Origin: Cochliopodium minus
Lineage: Eukaryota > Discosea > Himatismenida > Cochliopodiidae
Assembly (NCBI GenBank): GCA_024220525.1
Contig: JAMYWO010000031.1
Span: 62,001-126,000 of the forward strand
Direction: 5' to 3'
Length of the DNA stretch: 64,000 nucleotides
Positions 36,492 to 47,937 of the stretch are shown here, in pieces; within the stretch, counting starts at the first letter, position 1; each line of letters begins with the position of its first letter. The notes below the pieces were generated by a model that saw only the letters and a program-made list of their open reading frames with translations, ran no database searches and had not been told where the DNA came from. Made by a program: the position numbers and the translations under genes.

Positions 36492-38218
36492 ATGATATTC
36501 TATGTATTGACATTTCTTTTGGGTGCTGTTGGTGTATTTTATTATTATAAAAAAAGAAAAAGAATAAATCAAAACAAACCAATCACGAACAAATCAATAA
36601 CAAAAAACACTATAAATAATAACAATAATAAAAATAACAACATTAAAAAAGTCCAAAACATCCCAAAAGAAGCAACCAAAGAACCATCACCAGTGATTCA
36701 AAATATAGCAACAGTAAGATTTTTACTATTTATTGACAAAAATTAAAATTTAAATAAATCAGGGATCACCACAAAGAATAGGAGAACAAAAATGTTCATT
36801 CAAAGCACTTCAAGGATCAAACTTGGTGATAGAGGAGGGTAAAACAGTGCAAAATAACTATAATTATAATTATCATCATGCGAGAGCTGATGTTGGCGTG
36901 ATGGGTGGCGGAAAATGGTACTATGAAATGACATTGGAATCGAATGGGCAGATATTGATAGGATGGGCAACAGATAAATGGAAAATAACACCTAATTCTG
37001 CAAATGGTTTGGGAAGCGATTCAGAAGGATGGGCATATGATGGATATTATGGAAGTTCCTGGAATTGTGGAAAAAATCAAACATATGGAAGAAATTATTG
37101 GTCATTCTTTTCTTAAATCTTTATAATAATTACATCCTAAACTTTATTCCATATAAAATTTTGAATATTCTTTTCCCAATGAAAAATTCTGATATTTCTT
37201 ATTTTAATATACCTTTTTAATTTTTAGGTACAATCCAGAAACAATAGGAATAGGATTGGATCTTGATAAAAAAAGAATCGAATTCTGGAGGAGTGGAGTC
37301 AGTTGTGGCGTAGCCTTCGAGAACATCCCCAAGGAATCCTATTTATACCCCGCAATCAGTCTCAAGCAATATCAGAAGGTCAGATTCAATTTTGGGGAAA
37401 GCAAATTTATCTATCCTCAGAATGGATATCTGCCTCTCCATTCCAATCTCACAGAATCTCAAAAACTTCATCTTGAAAAACTTTTCTCGCAATATAAAAG
37501 TGAGGGAATCAATTTGAGCGAATCTGGTGAGGATTATGGCGATCTTATTAAGGAGGAAGGTACTATGAAGCTCATTAAGGATCTTGGCTTCTCTGATGAT
37601 AACGATCCCATCTTATTCGTCATCTCTTGGAAATTGAACTGCAAAAATACTTTTCAAATCACAAAGAACGAATGGATGTGCCTCCCAATCTATGGCATTG
37701 TGTAAAGTTTTTTTCATTAATTAACAATAGGATTTAATAATTGAAAATTTATTCAATATAATAATCTATTCAAAAAAATTCAATTTAAAATAATCATAAT
37801 TACTAATCCTTATTCCAATTTTTTCAGTGATCTGGTGACATTTAAAACCGTGGCTAATCAATGGAAAAAGCAATGCCTTTCCCCTCTGGATAATTTAAAA
37901 CCTCTTTACAATTATTGTTTCGATTATATCCGAGGAGATAGAAAGAACATATCTATGGAAGAATGCCACACCCTGTGGAAAATGTTGTGTATAAATGAAA
38001 AGAAATGGAAAATGTGGGGAGAATGGAAAAATTATATGGAGGTTAAAAAAAGAAATTTTTTGAGTAAAGATGAATGGCAACAATTATTCTCATTTATTCA
38101 ATTATATCCCAAGAATTTTGATAATTATGATGAAAATTCCTCATGCCCTGTATTTCTTGATGAATTTGTAGATTTTATTGTTGATGGTGATGAAGATGCT
38201 GATTCTGATGATCTATAG
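36492..38218 (+). CDS. Membrane-anchored SPRY-DCUN1 protein
   Basis: Exons 36492..36713, 36763..37100, 37228..37701 and 37828..38218 give 474 aa. It begins with a transmembrane helix (FYVLTFLLGAVGVFYYY) and an Asn/Lys-rich linker. A SPRY domain follows (GKWYYEMTLES, ILIGWAT, GIGLDLDKKRIEFWRSG, VRFNFGESKF). The C-terminal half is a DCN1-like PONY domain: LFVISWKLNCKNTFQITKNEW, LYNYCFDYIRG, MEECHTLWKML, LSKDEWQQLFSFIQ, and NYDENSSCPVFLDEFVDFI. DCN1 proteins help attach NEDD8 to cullins. SPRY domains bind short peptides. The fusion suggests a membrane-tethered neddylation adaptor. One donor (G/GTCATTC) is non-consensus but keeps frame and motif. Confidence 0.88.
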
Positions 38219-38509
38219 GATTTTGGAGTTTATTTCTCAAAATAATGAAAATAAATAAATTTGTTGAAAAATAAATTTGTTTTTTTTAATATTTTTGAAA
38301 GTACCTTTATCATTTTTTCAAATTAAGGGGTAAAAACTGTGAAAAAAATTTAAAGAATGTGAGTTTACTGTGCATTAGTAAAAAATTTACTTATATGCAT
38401 TTTATTTTTGAATTAAGAAAATTAAATAAAAAAATAAAAAAAATTTTAAACCTTGATATAAATAAATGAAAGGTTCAAAAAAATAAAATAAATTTTTTAT
38501 ATATATAAC

Positions 38510-40493
38510 ATGCATGTTGAATTAAAAAAAGGAAATGGATGGGATGCACGTTGGTGGAAAAATCCAACCAAATCAGGATTTTTAAATAAACAAGGGCATT
38601 TTGTAAAAAATTGGAAAACAAGACACTTCATTTTGCAAGGAGATAAATTATTTTACTTCAAACAAAAAGGGGTAAGGATTTTAACAAAATTTGAATATAC
38701 CTCATTTATTTTCAATCAAATTAATATTTTATTGTAATTATTTGAAATAAAATTAATTTTAATAGGATAAAGAGCCTCAGGGATGTATAGTAATCAAAGG
38801 AACATTCTGTGCCTCGACCAAAAAGGTCAATAAAAATTTTTCATTCGAGGTGAGTGATACCAGAGATAATAAGATATTCTATATATGTGCAGAAAATCAA
38901 AAAGAAATGGATGAATGGGTTGAAGCAATTAATAAAGGATCCGAATATAGCGCAGTATCAACCCCAGTGAACATAAAACATAAAATACACGTAGATTTTT
39001 CCACTGAAACAGGATTTTCAGGATTGCCACAAGAATGGGAAAACCTAATGACTCAAAACGATATTACTTATCAACAATTTTTAGATAATGGTGTAAATAA
39101 TCCTGTTGAAGAAGTGGTCGCTTTGATGGATTTTTTTGAGGGGCAAATGAAAGGTTTGATCAAAATATTATATTTTTATTTGTTTCAAAATTTTATTTTT
39201 ATAAACACATATTTTTCATTATTTAAATATTTTCATAATTTCATCCATTTTATTTTTTTCGATTTCTTAAATATGCATATTTTCTTATTCTAGGAACCGA
39301 TCCTACTCTCCTTCCTAACGAGGAGCAAGAATTCAATTTGGATGATCTTGTCAACAAAAAGGACGACCCAATTTTATTATTCACCAACATGAAAAAGATT
39401 GGAGAGGGAGCTGCAGGAGAAGTATTTTGTGCTTTGGATGAAAGTAAAAAAATTTTTAAATAAAATATATAAGAAAAGGCAGAATTTAAAGTGAAATAAA
39501 ATTTCGGCTAAAATATATAATCCAAGTTGATTGTTTTCTTCTCTTTTTTAGGACCAAATGCAGGTAATAAGAAAGGAAGAAATGTAGCAATTAAGCAGAT
39601 GGCAGTGAAAGGAGATAGCTTGAAATTGCTTGTAACAGAAATAAACATCATGAAAACTTCAGATCACGAAAATATAGTTGAGTATATCGATTCATTTGTT
39701 GTAAATGGTCAATTGTGGGTGGTGATGGAATTCATGGGTGGTGGTTGTTTGACTGATATTTTAGAACAATTCAATACCATTCAAATGAACGAAGCCCAAA
39801 TCGCTAGAGTTACCAGAGAAACCCTGAAGGCCCTTGTATACATTCATAGCCAACATAGAATTCACAGGTAAAATAATGAAATAACAGTATAAAATTTCTA
39901 TTTTGTGCTAATTTTCCTTATATTATTCATCTTTTTAAATTCTTTAACTTCCTTAGAGATATCAAGAGTGATAATATCTTACTCAATGAGAAAGGAGAAA
40001 TCAAAATTGCTGATTTTGGATATGCTGCTCAACTCACCAAGAAAAATTTGAAGAGAAATACTGTCGTCGGAACACCATACTGGTACCCATAAAAAGAAAA
40101 ATTTAATTTGAAATTCATTTTAAATGGTGTTTTTTTTATAATAGGATGGCTCCTGAACTTATCAGAGGTCACGACTACGGAGTTAAAGTCGATATTTGGT
40201 CAACTGGTATCATGGCAATGGAACAAGCTGAAGGAGAACCCCCATATATGGAGTTACCTCCTTTGAGAGCTCTTTTCTTGATCACAACCAAGGGTATCCC
40301 TGATCTCAAGGAACCTCAAAAATGGAGTAATGAATTTAAAGATTTTGTTAGACAATGTATCATCAAAGATGTCGATAAAAGACCTAATGCTAACGAACTC
40401 ATTCCTCATCCTTTCTTGAAGAAGGCTTGCTCTGGGGAGGAGTTTGGACAACTTGTTATAAAATCTCAAAGACTGAGAAGTCAGAATTATTAA
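38510..40493 (+). CDS. PAK kinase 2, Cla4-type (PH-CRIB-STE20 kinase)
   Basis: Exons 38510..38671, 38766..39153, 39294..39443, 39552..39867, 39957..40082 and 40145..40493 give 496 aa. The PH domain spans residues ~20-140 ([19 protein letters not shown], then [12 protein letters not shown]). A degenerate CRIB motif follows ([17 protein letters not shown]). The kinase domain has [27 protein letters not shown] and GTPYWMAPE and looks active. It shares order and several intron positions with PAK kinase 1 (for example within RIHRDIK and at PYW-M), so the two are paralogues, though diverged well beyond a recent duplication. The probable role is Rho-GTPase signalling to actin. The CRIB lacks the usual I-x-x-P start, so GTPase binding is less sure. 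Confidence 0.92.
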
Positions 40494-40748
40494 TAACTTT
40501 TTTTGATAAATTAAAAGATTTATGGAATATATTTTCTTCTTTTTAACATTATTTTCTTGAGAATAAGAAATTAAAAGCGGATTAAAAATTAAAGCCAAAT
40601 AAAGTGTACACTTACAACAAGAAACAATATAAATTATTTTTTAGATTTTAAGAATGAAATTTAATGGATGAATAAATAAGATTTTTAGGGATTTTTTTTT
40701 TAATAATTAATATTATTTTTGCAAAAAGTGGGTTCTATCCACAGGGTC

Positions 40749-41522
40749 TTAGTCATCAAGTTTTGGTGGTTCATCATTACTAACTTCTTTCTTTTCTTCT
40801 GTATTTTCAGTATTGGATGGTGCATTATCAACCAAGTCTGGAACTTCATCATCATCGAGTCCTCCAGTACCGGTCATTCCTCCCAATCCTCCCAATTGGC
40901 TTTGGTATTGTTGAATACCTGGTGCACCGATTTGAGATAAAATATCAGGGAGAAGTTCATTTATTTCTTTTTTTTTTTCGGAAAAAGCAAAAATTATTAT
41001 TAATTACTTTAAATTTGATAAAATTCTTTTACTTTTTTCTTCTGCATTTCCAGAAATATAGAATGTGTTTGCATTAATTGCTGCTTGAACTATTTTTCAA
41101 AAAAAAATTTAGAATTGTCCAGATAATAATTTTTTGTTCATTTAATTTCACCTTTTGGTTTGGTAATATGAATTACTTTTCCATCTTTTTTGAACATATT
41201 AACTTCTTCAATTCCATCTAATGGTTGTGATCCCAATCTTTTAATTGTTTGAGAGATTTTTTTATCATTATCACCAGTTTGACGTGGTTTTTTTTTAGTT
41301 TTTCTTCTTTGTGTTCCCTTTCCTCCGGTACGAACACTTTTTTAGAGAAAAATTAAGTATTTGGTTTATAATTCGGTATAAATTATATATATAGGTATTA
41401 TTATATAATTATTTAATGAAAAAAGGATATTTTTTATATTAGATGTATATAATATTTTACTTTTTTTTGAGTTCTTTAAGTTTTTCGAGATTCATCTTTT
41501 GTTCAGAAACCTTAGTTGACAT
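40749..41522 (-). CDS. Nascent polypeptide-associated complex subunit beta (BTF3)
   Basis: Exons 41461..41522, 41152..41336, 41033..41089 and 40749..40966 give 173 aa, normal for the family. NAC-beta pairs with NAC-alpha on the ribosome exit site and chaperones new chains. The ribosome-binding stretch RRKTKKKPRQTG is present, followed by the NAC domain with RLGSQPLDGIEEVNMFKKDGK and VQAAINANTFYISG. The end is acidic (SNDEPPKLDD). It is convergent with PAK kinase 2 and divergent from TRAP-gamma. Confidence 0.95.
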
Positions 41523-42051
41523 TTTAGATCTATGAAAAGTTATATAAAAGTTATAGTATATGTAATTCAATTTATGAATATCATACCCAAATGAAAGAAT
41601 AAATTTTTTTTTTATTAATTTTAATTTAAATAATTATTTATAATATTGAAATAAAAAAAGGTACTATTATTATATAGGAAGCAAAAATAAAAAAAATAAA
41701 TAAAACATTGTATGAAAAAAAAAAAAATAACCGATATAAGATGAAATTGAGGCTCAATTGATAATAAGTTGAAAAATGTGGAAAAATTCAATCAAGAATG
41801 ATTCATATTTCAACTAATTCCACTTTTTTCGAGAATTAAACAAAATGAACATCAATGATGATTCTTCATTCCTCCAGCACTGAATTATTGTCCTTTCATT
41901 TACCAAATTTTTTTTTTTTCAACCACAAGATCTTTTAAATTTTATTTGTGAGATATCGTGTTTTATTTTTGTGATACACGCTCAATAAAATAATTTATAA
42001 ATAAAAAAAAAAAAATAAAAAAATATTTATTTGTTAAATCATACTTAAAAA
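41523..42051. other. Divergent intergenic region (NAC-beta / TRAP-gamma)
   Basis: About 530 bp serving as upstream region for both genes. It is AT-rich with several poly-A tracts. A 12-codon ATG-to-stop frame (MNINDDSSFLQH) at ~41845-41885 could be an upstream frame in the TRAP-gamma leader. I see no RNA gene. Confidence 0.5.
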
Positions 42052-42787
42052 ATGTCAAAGAAAGTTGATGTAAATGACCAATATCTTGTAGATATTCAAA
42101 GAAAAAGAGAAGCAGAACTTCGCCCAACATTTCAACAAAGAATAACTTATTATGTTATTGCACTTATCACTTCCATTGTCCCTATATGTAAATTATATTT
42201 TAAAATAATTAAATTTATTTTTTTCTGATTGAATATATATTTTTTAATTTTAACTTACAAATTTATTTATTAGTCTTATTCTCATCCATTTTTGGTATTT
42301 CTCTCACCTCTCATGCACCAACATTTGGAATTGTAACAATTTTTACTGCAGCAATAATCACATTTGCTTATCACAATGGATCTTATACTATTAAATCAAG
42401 GTAAAAGATACTCCAAATAATTTTTAATCCAAATAAAGATTAAATTTTAAAATTCCAATATTCTCAAAAAAAACCTACAACCAAAAAAATTTTAGAATTA
42501 TTGATGAAAGAGTCAACTCAATCACTGTCAATACATTTAAAGGAGAAATCTCCACTAATAAACAAGCATTTTTGGATGAAAAAAGAAAAGAACTTGCAGT
42601 AAATACTACCAATGAATCAATTGCTTTTTCTATTCTCTTCAATAATCTCTTCTTCTTATCTCTTCTCTCAATTTTTGCATTTTTTTTGCTTCCATCAATT
42701 GGAGCAACTGATATTTACAATTATGTAGTATCTGTCTCTGCATCAAGTGCTATCATCTCCTTGACTTCCACTCTCTCCCTCAATTGA
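42052..42787 (+). CDS. SSR3: Translocon-associated protein gamma (SSR3)
   Basis: Exons 42052..42187, 42274..42400 and 42496..42787 give 184 aa (human 185). TRAP-gamma is a four-helix ER membrane protein next to the Sec61 channel. Helices are at residues ~30-48, 52-75, 130-150 and 160-180. The conserved NESIAFSILFNNLFFLSL and VSASSAIISLTST segments match the family's TTFSIFYNN and SISASSGLIALLST. The middle is a charged cytosolic loop. Introns fall just after helix 1 and just after helix 2. Confidence 0.9.
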
Positions 42788-42866
42788 ACAAAAATTTTTT
42801 TATTGACCAAATAAAAAAAAATTCAATTAAAAATAAAGTTTATTTAAATAATTAAGATTTTGGTTT

Positions 42867-44444
42867 TTATTTTTTTCCTTTTGATATAAAATTCTTGATT
42901 TTGGCGAACAAAGAATGGTTTTTGGATCTATCGTTTTCTTCCTTGGAAAACTCTTCTATCAATTCTTTTTGCTTTGGGGAGATCGAATCAGGGACGATTA
43001 CCTTGAAGTGAACATATTGGTTACCATACTCTGTGGAGTTCAATCTCTTGATACCCTTGGATCTCAAGACACGTTTATCGTTTGGTTGGGTTCCATTGGG
43101 AATCTTTAATTCGACTGTGCCTGTTAAAGTAGGAATTTGGATGGATCCTCCCAAAATAGCTTGAGAAACAGTGATAGGTACTTCCAAGTGGAGATCTTGT
43201 CCGTTTCTTACAAACACTTCGTGAGGCTTGACTTTGAGATTAATGAAGAGATGACCGTTAGGACCTCCTCTGATACCTGCGTCACCTTGCCCAGGAAGAC
43301 GGATGTTGTTTCCATCATCGACACCAGCTGGGATCTTGACATTGAGTGTTTTCTTGTCCAAAACAGCACCTATCAAAGAGAATCAATAATTTTAATTTAA
43401 AATTAATAAATCAAATGATTAAAAAAAAGGGGAGAATTTTTATTTAAGAAAGTTCTTTTTTACCTTGACCAGCACAACTCTTACACTTGTCCTTGATGAC
43501 AGAACCTTCACCCCCACAAGTCCTGCAAGGCTGAGCAAAAGAGAACAGGCCGTTGTTGGACATCTCCATACCCTTACCTTTACAGGTGTAACACTTGGTG
43601 GTGCTTGAGCTTCCAGCATGAGCACCAGTACCCTTGCAAGGCTCGCACTTGATAGCAACCCGGAAAGTAACTTCCTTCTCACAACCATTGGCAGCCTCCA
43701 TGAAGTCCAAGGTAAGAGGCAGTTCCTTATCTTCACCTCTGTTGTCAACTCCTCTCTTTCCTCTTCCTCCTCCCCCTCCAAACATATCTTCGAATCCAAA
43801 GCCGAAATGTCTCAAGATCTCATCAGGATCCATGTGCATCTGATTTCCCCCCTCTCCAAATGGATTCCCTTGCTCGAAGGCTGCAGATCCATGCATATCA
43901 TACATTTTTCTCTTTTGTTCATTTGACAGGACCTCATATGCTTCGCTTATCTCTAAAAACTTTTCTTTTGCTCCTGCTTCTTTTGATGAATCTGGGTGAT
44001 ATTTTCTTGCTAAATTTCTATATGCTTTTTTTATTTCTGTTTCTGTTGCTGTTTTTGGTACCTCCAATATCTCATAGAAATCACGTTTTTTTGCGAATGA
44101 TTTACCTAAAATGATTATTATTTTTTTAATATATGATATATTTCCCAACTTGTTATTTTTTTTTTTTGATCTTACTTGATGAATGGAAATGCTTTTTATT
44201 TTCATTATATATCTTTCAAATAATAGATTGGAAGGGTTAATTTTATTTCTTATAAATGGATTGTAGATTTTACCTTTATATTGCTTGTGATAAGATTTGT
44301 TTTGTATTTTTTGGAGAAAATTATCTCATTGCTGTATGTGTTTTTGAATGATGTGGAGGATAAATATGATTTTTGAAATAAATTATTATAAATAAGGTTT
44401 TTTGATTTGATTTTGAGGTTGGATTTTTTGACTTTGATTCTCAT
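42867..44444 (-). CDS. Mitochondrial DnaJ (Mdj1/DNAJA3-type) co-chaperone
   Basis: Exons 44274..44444, 44176..44191 (16 nt), 43464..44105 and 42867..43369 give 443 aa. The first ~55 residues are basic, Ser/Asn-rich and free of acids at first ([16 protein letters not shown]), a likely mitochondrial presequence. The J domain with KYHPD follows, then a Gly/Phe region ([14 protein letters not shown]), and a zinc-binding domain with four CxxCxGxG motifs ([32 protein letters not shown]). The substrate-binding C-terminal domains come last. It stimulates mitochondrial Hsp70. The 16-nt exon (HFHSS plus one base) is required for phase between presequence and J domain. Confidence 0.92.
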
Positions 44445-44664
44445 TTTTTTTTTAATTTTTTTTCACATCTTTAATTAAATATTTTTGAATGAATAAATAG
44501 ATAGGAAAATCATAAGAGTAAAAAGGATATTTATAATTGATTCTTTTTTGATTGTTTGTTTCTCAAAAGTCTTAAATCTATAAAATGTTTGGATAAGAAA
44601 ATAAACTTTTTTAGGTTTCAATCATTTAATATTTTGAAGAAAAGGATTTAAATTAATTAAATGA

Positions 44665-45642
44665 TTAGTCATCATCTCCGAACAATCCTCCAATGGAAGC
44701 AGATTCTTCTTCCTTCTCTTCTACTTTAGGTTTTTCTTGAGTTGGAGCTGGGGTGTTGGTGACTGGAGCATTGGTTACAGGAGCAGATGCAAATGCAGAT
44801 GGGTTTTTCAAGTATTCTTTGACTGGGATAGATTGTTCAAAGTCATAAGTGGTTTCAATAGAGATGGAAACCAAGTTTTTGAAAGCATTAGCAATCAAGT
44901 GAGGAACAGATGCAAGGGTAGGAACTCCGATTTGAAGGGAGATGGTTGCAATTCTTTGCAACCCTTTGGAGAGAGTTTGCAAAACATCATTTGCACCGAG
45001 GTTGAGGAGTGATGCAGGGTAAACATAACCAGAGTCGAAGACGGTTCTTACTTCAGCTCTGTATGAGAAAGGCATGATGTTTAATTTATCCATAAGGGAA
45101 GATTCAGATGGACCGACCTTGTCTCCCTTTTTAACGAGATGGACTCTGTTGGAGATTTCAACTTGACCTTTAACGATCTTTGAAGCAATGTTCAAAGCTT
45201 GAAGGAAGGAAGTTTGAGTAGGTTCCATACCAGTTGGACCTGGTTCAACGAATACGTCTTCTGGAGCAATTTGTCCTACTTTAGCAGGTGCCTTTTGTTT
45301 GTAGGATTCTACGACTTCTTTGATTCCGTTTAATTCGTCGTTGGTGAAGACCATTCCTACATTTCCTTTAATAAATGGCAACAAAGCTTCAATTCTAGCT
45401 GAATCTTTGTTTCCTGCTTCTTCGCACTTCTCAACATAGTCACGAATTGTTTTACGAATCAAGGTATTCTTTCCAAAGAGAAGAGTTGCCTTGCTACGAA
45501 GGGTTTGTCTAATCTTTTGGATAGAAAATGCTCCTACGTTATCAATGTTAACAAGGAGGATCTTGTTATATTGTTTCAACAATTCTACTAAGTTTTTAGT
45601 GTAGACTTCCTTTTTTTGTTTGTTAGTTAATTCTCCAGACAT
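44665..45642 (-). CDS. RPLP0: 60S acidic ribosomal protein P0 (uL10)
   Basis: Intronless, 325 aa. P0 anchors the stalk that recruits elongation factors. Typical stretches are LRSKATLLFGKNTLIRK, AKVGQIAPEDVFVEPGPTG, MEPTQTSFLQALNI, GDKVGPSESSLMDKLNI and PTLASVPHLIANAFKNL. The tail is unusual. Instead of the near-universal eukaryotic ESDDDMGFGLFD it ends ASIGGLFGDDD after a short acidic run. The core G-LF remains but the Asp run follows it rather than precedes it. The start ATG is at 45642 within a T-rich leader complement. Confidence 0.95.
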   Translation of the reverse strand: MSGELTNKQKKEVYTKNLVELLKQYNKILLVNIDNVGAFSIQKIRQTLRSKATLLFGKNTLIRKTIRDYVEKCEEAGNKDSARIEALLPFIKGNVGMVFTNDELNGIKEVVESYKQKAPAKVGQIAPEDVFVEPGPTGMEPTQTSFLQALNIASKIVKGQVEISNRVHLVKKGDKVGPSESSLMDKLNIMPFSYRAEVRTVFDSGYVYPASLLNLGANDVLQTLSKGLQRIATISLQIGVPTLASVPHLIANAFKNLVSISIETTYDFEQSIPVKEYLKNPSAFASAPVTNAPVTNTPAPTQEKPKVEEKEEESASIGGLFGDDD

Positions 45643-46122
45643 TTTTTTTCTTTAATGACTTTATAAGCAACCAATGAGTTTTTAGACTAAAAGGCCTATG
45701 TTTATTATATAATGCAAATATTAACAAAAGGATATTAATTTTGGTATGAAAATATAAATTGATTTCAATAATTATATGGAAGAATAGAAGGTAAAAAAAT
45801 GTTCTTACGAAAGTGATTAGATTTTTTTTTTTTTATATTTTAAGTATTGAGAATTTTTTTGTTAAAAAGGTAAGAATATTGAGAATATAATCAGAAACAT
45901 TCACAAAAACTCAATTTATAAATGAGCTTCACAAACAATTGAAATTATAAAGAATTTGCAAGATCATGAATATTTTTTTAAAATCAATTATTATTATTAT
46001 ATATAAAAAATTTTTAGGTCACTAATCTTGAATACAATCAATTGTTCATATTTGAAGTATTGGAATTTTCATTAGATCCAATTAAATAAAAATCAAAATT
46101 GCTTTTATTCAAATTAACCCGA
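45643..46122. other. Divergent intergenic region (P0 / CAR-like receptor)
   Basis: About 480 bp, AT-rich, holding the promoters of a ribosomal protein gene and the receptor gene. No conserved element or RNA was recognised. Confidence 0.5.
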
Positions 46123-47784
46123 ATGACACTCCCCAAAGACGATATATGTACATTACTAAAATTAATAATATCAAGTTATATAAAAAAAAAAATTATTAAT
46201 AGTGCATCTTTCATATGTGATATCTTCTTCTTTGAGTATAATCGGATCTTCATTCATGATATTATATATAGTATTCATTTTCATCAAATGGAATTTTTGT
46301 AAGAAAAATAAATTAAAATTAATAATTAATATTGAAAAAAAAAAAAAAAAGGTTTAAGAAAGAGTCAAAAACAAAAGTATATTAACAACCCAATAAATGC
46401 AGTCAAATTCAAAGATTCAGAATTCACAAAAAGAGAAATCCAAAATTACAAAAAATTAAAAAAAAAAGATTCTATATGGATATTAAATTGGTGACATTCA
46501 TTATTTTTTTAATTATTTTTTTAATTGTTTTTTTAATTATTTTTTTTATTATTTTTTTTGATAATTTAGGTTTGGCGAAATTATTATTTTATTTTTGGGA
46601 GTAATGGACCTTTGTTCTGCGTCATATGTAAGGTAAAAAATAAATAAAATAAAAAAAAAAAAAGAAATTTTTTAGTTTCTCTTTGAAAAGATTATAGAAA
46701 TGACAACATAAAAAAAATGGTTGATTTTTGTTTTTTGACAGTATATCTATGCAGTCAATTTGGTATTTTTATTTTATTTATTTATTATTTTTTTATTAAT
46801 TTATTTATTTTTTATTTATTTCTTTTAGTTTCATAAGTCAAAAGAATGTACAGTTGTACTATCCTTTCTTGGAACTCTATGTAAAAAAAAAAAAAAATAC
46901 CCACTGAAACTTAACCTTTTTTTTTGACGGAATTAAAAAGTTGAACCGGCTTCAGTGGTAGTGGTTTGCGAAATATCGTGCGATGCTTTTTCTAAAATTT
47001 TTTTTTATTTTTCTAATTTTTTTTTAAAAGTTGTATGGTCTACATCCTCATTCGAAAGTCTGGGAGCGCACAAACAAGGAGTCACCTTACTAGATACCTA
47101 AAAATCAGTCTATTTTTCTGTAAAAAAAATTAATTATTTACACAAATTTTTAAAAAAGTTTCAAAATTTTTTGATTAGGCATATTTGCTGCGGTTGTCAT
47201 CCCCTTTTTTTTCTCATTATTATTCACCACTCTACACTTATATGGAAAAGATGAGTGGTGCTGGATCACAGGAAAGTCTACATCAAAGGCAGCACTTTAC
47301 TTGATCTACGTCCCCATTATGTTAGCTTTCGTCTTTAACTTGGTGATGATCTTTGCCATCAGTTCCATCAACAAACGTTTCATTTTTGCTTTTTCTTGGT
47401 GGATCCCTTCTTTTTGTCTTGTGTGGTAAAATTTGTCAAAATTTTTTTTTTGAATCAAATTAATTTCCTTTAAAAAAGGTTTTTCCCTATTTTCAACGAA
47501 ATTTTGCGCCACATCAGGGATAACACAGAACTCCCATTTGCACTAAAGTTGTTGAGCAGTATGTTGCATCCTTCTCAAGGGTTTTTTAATGCCATCTTCT
47601 TTTGCATCATCCTTTTGAAACAAAAAAAGGGTAAAGTCTTTTTTTTATTTCAATAAAATCTTAATATTTTTTCTCAAAAGGGACCGAAGAAGAATTATTA
47701 TTGATTGATGATGACATGGACTTTAACAAAACAATTTGTTATTTGTTTGGATCAAAGTTTGAGTGGTTGATTGAGGACAAATAA
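46123..47784 (+). CDS. CAR-like G-protein-coupled receptor (seven helices)
   Basis: Eleven exons in phase: 46123..46147, 46203..46298, 46352..46490, 46570..46632, 46742..46762, 46829..46880, 46941..46960, 47031..47119, 47179..47425, 47479..47630 and 47681..47784 (335 aa). Helix 1 reads SSSLSIIGSSFMILYIVFIF, the CAR-family pattern. Helix 2 is FGEIIILFLGVMDLCSA. Helices 4-6 include ISLFFCIFAAVVIPFFFSLL, IYVPIMLAFVFNLVMIF and FSWWIPSFCLVWFFPIF. Helix 7 has MLHPSQGFFNAIFFC, matching the family's P-QGF-NA signature. The KDEWCWIT loop also fits. Such receptors sense cAMP or other ligands in social amoebae; the ligand here is unknown. Exon 7 (20 nt) could end at two other nearby GT donors, so helix 3 is the least certain part. 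Confidence 0.78.
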
Positions 47785-47937
47785 TAAATGTTGTTGTAAA
47801 ATAAAACTGTCATATTTTTTCTTTAGAATTAAATAAATAAAAATAAATAAATTAATATTTTAATTGAGGGTTTTTTTTAAAAAAGATTCAAAGCTAAAAA
47901 CAAAAGTAAAAAGCGGAAAATAAACAGAGTTTAGTGT

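Noticed and set aside
46099-46302. A 67-aa single-exon gene
   Set aside because: Splicing 46147 to 46203 converts the region into the N-terminus and helix 1 of the CAR-like receptor in phase with ten further exons.
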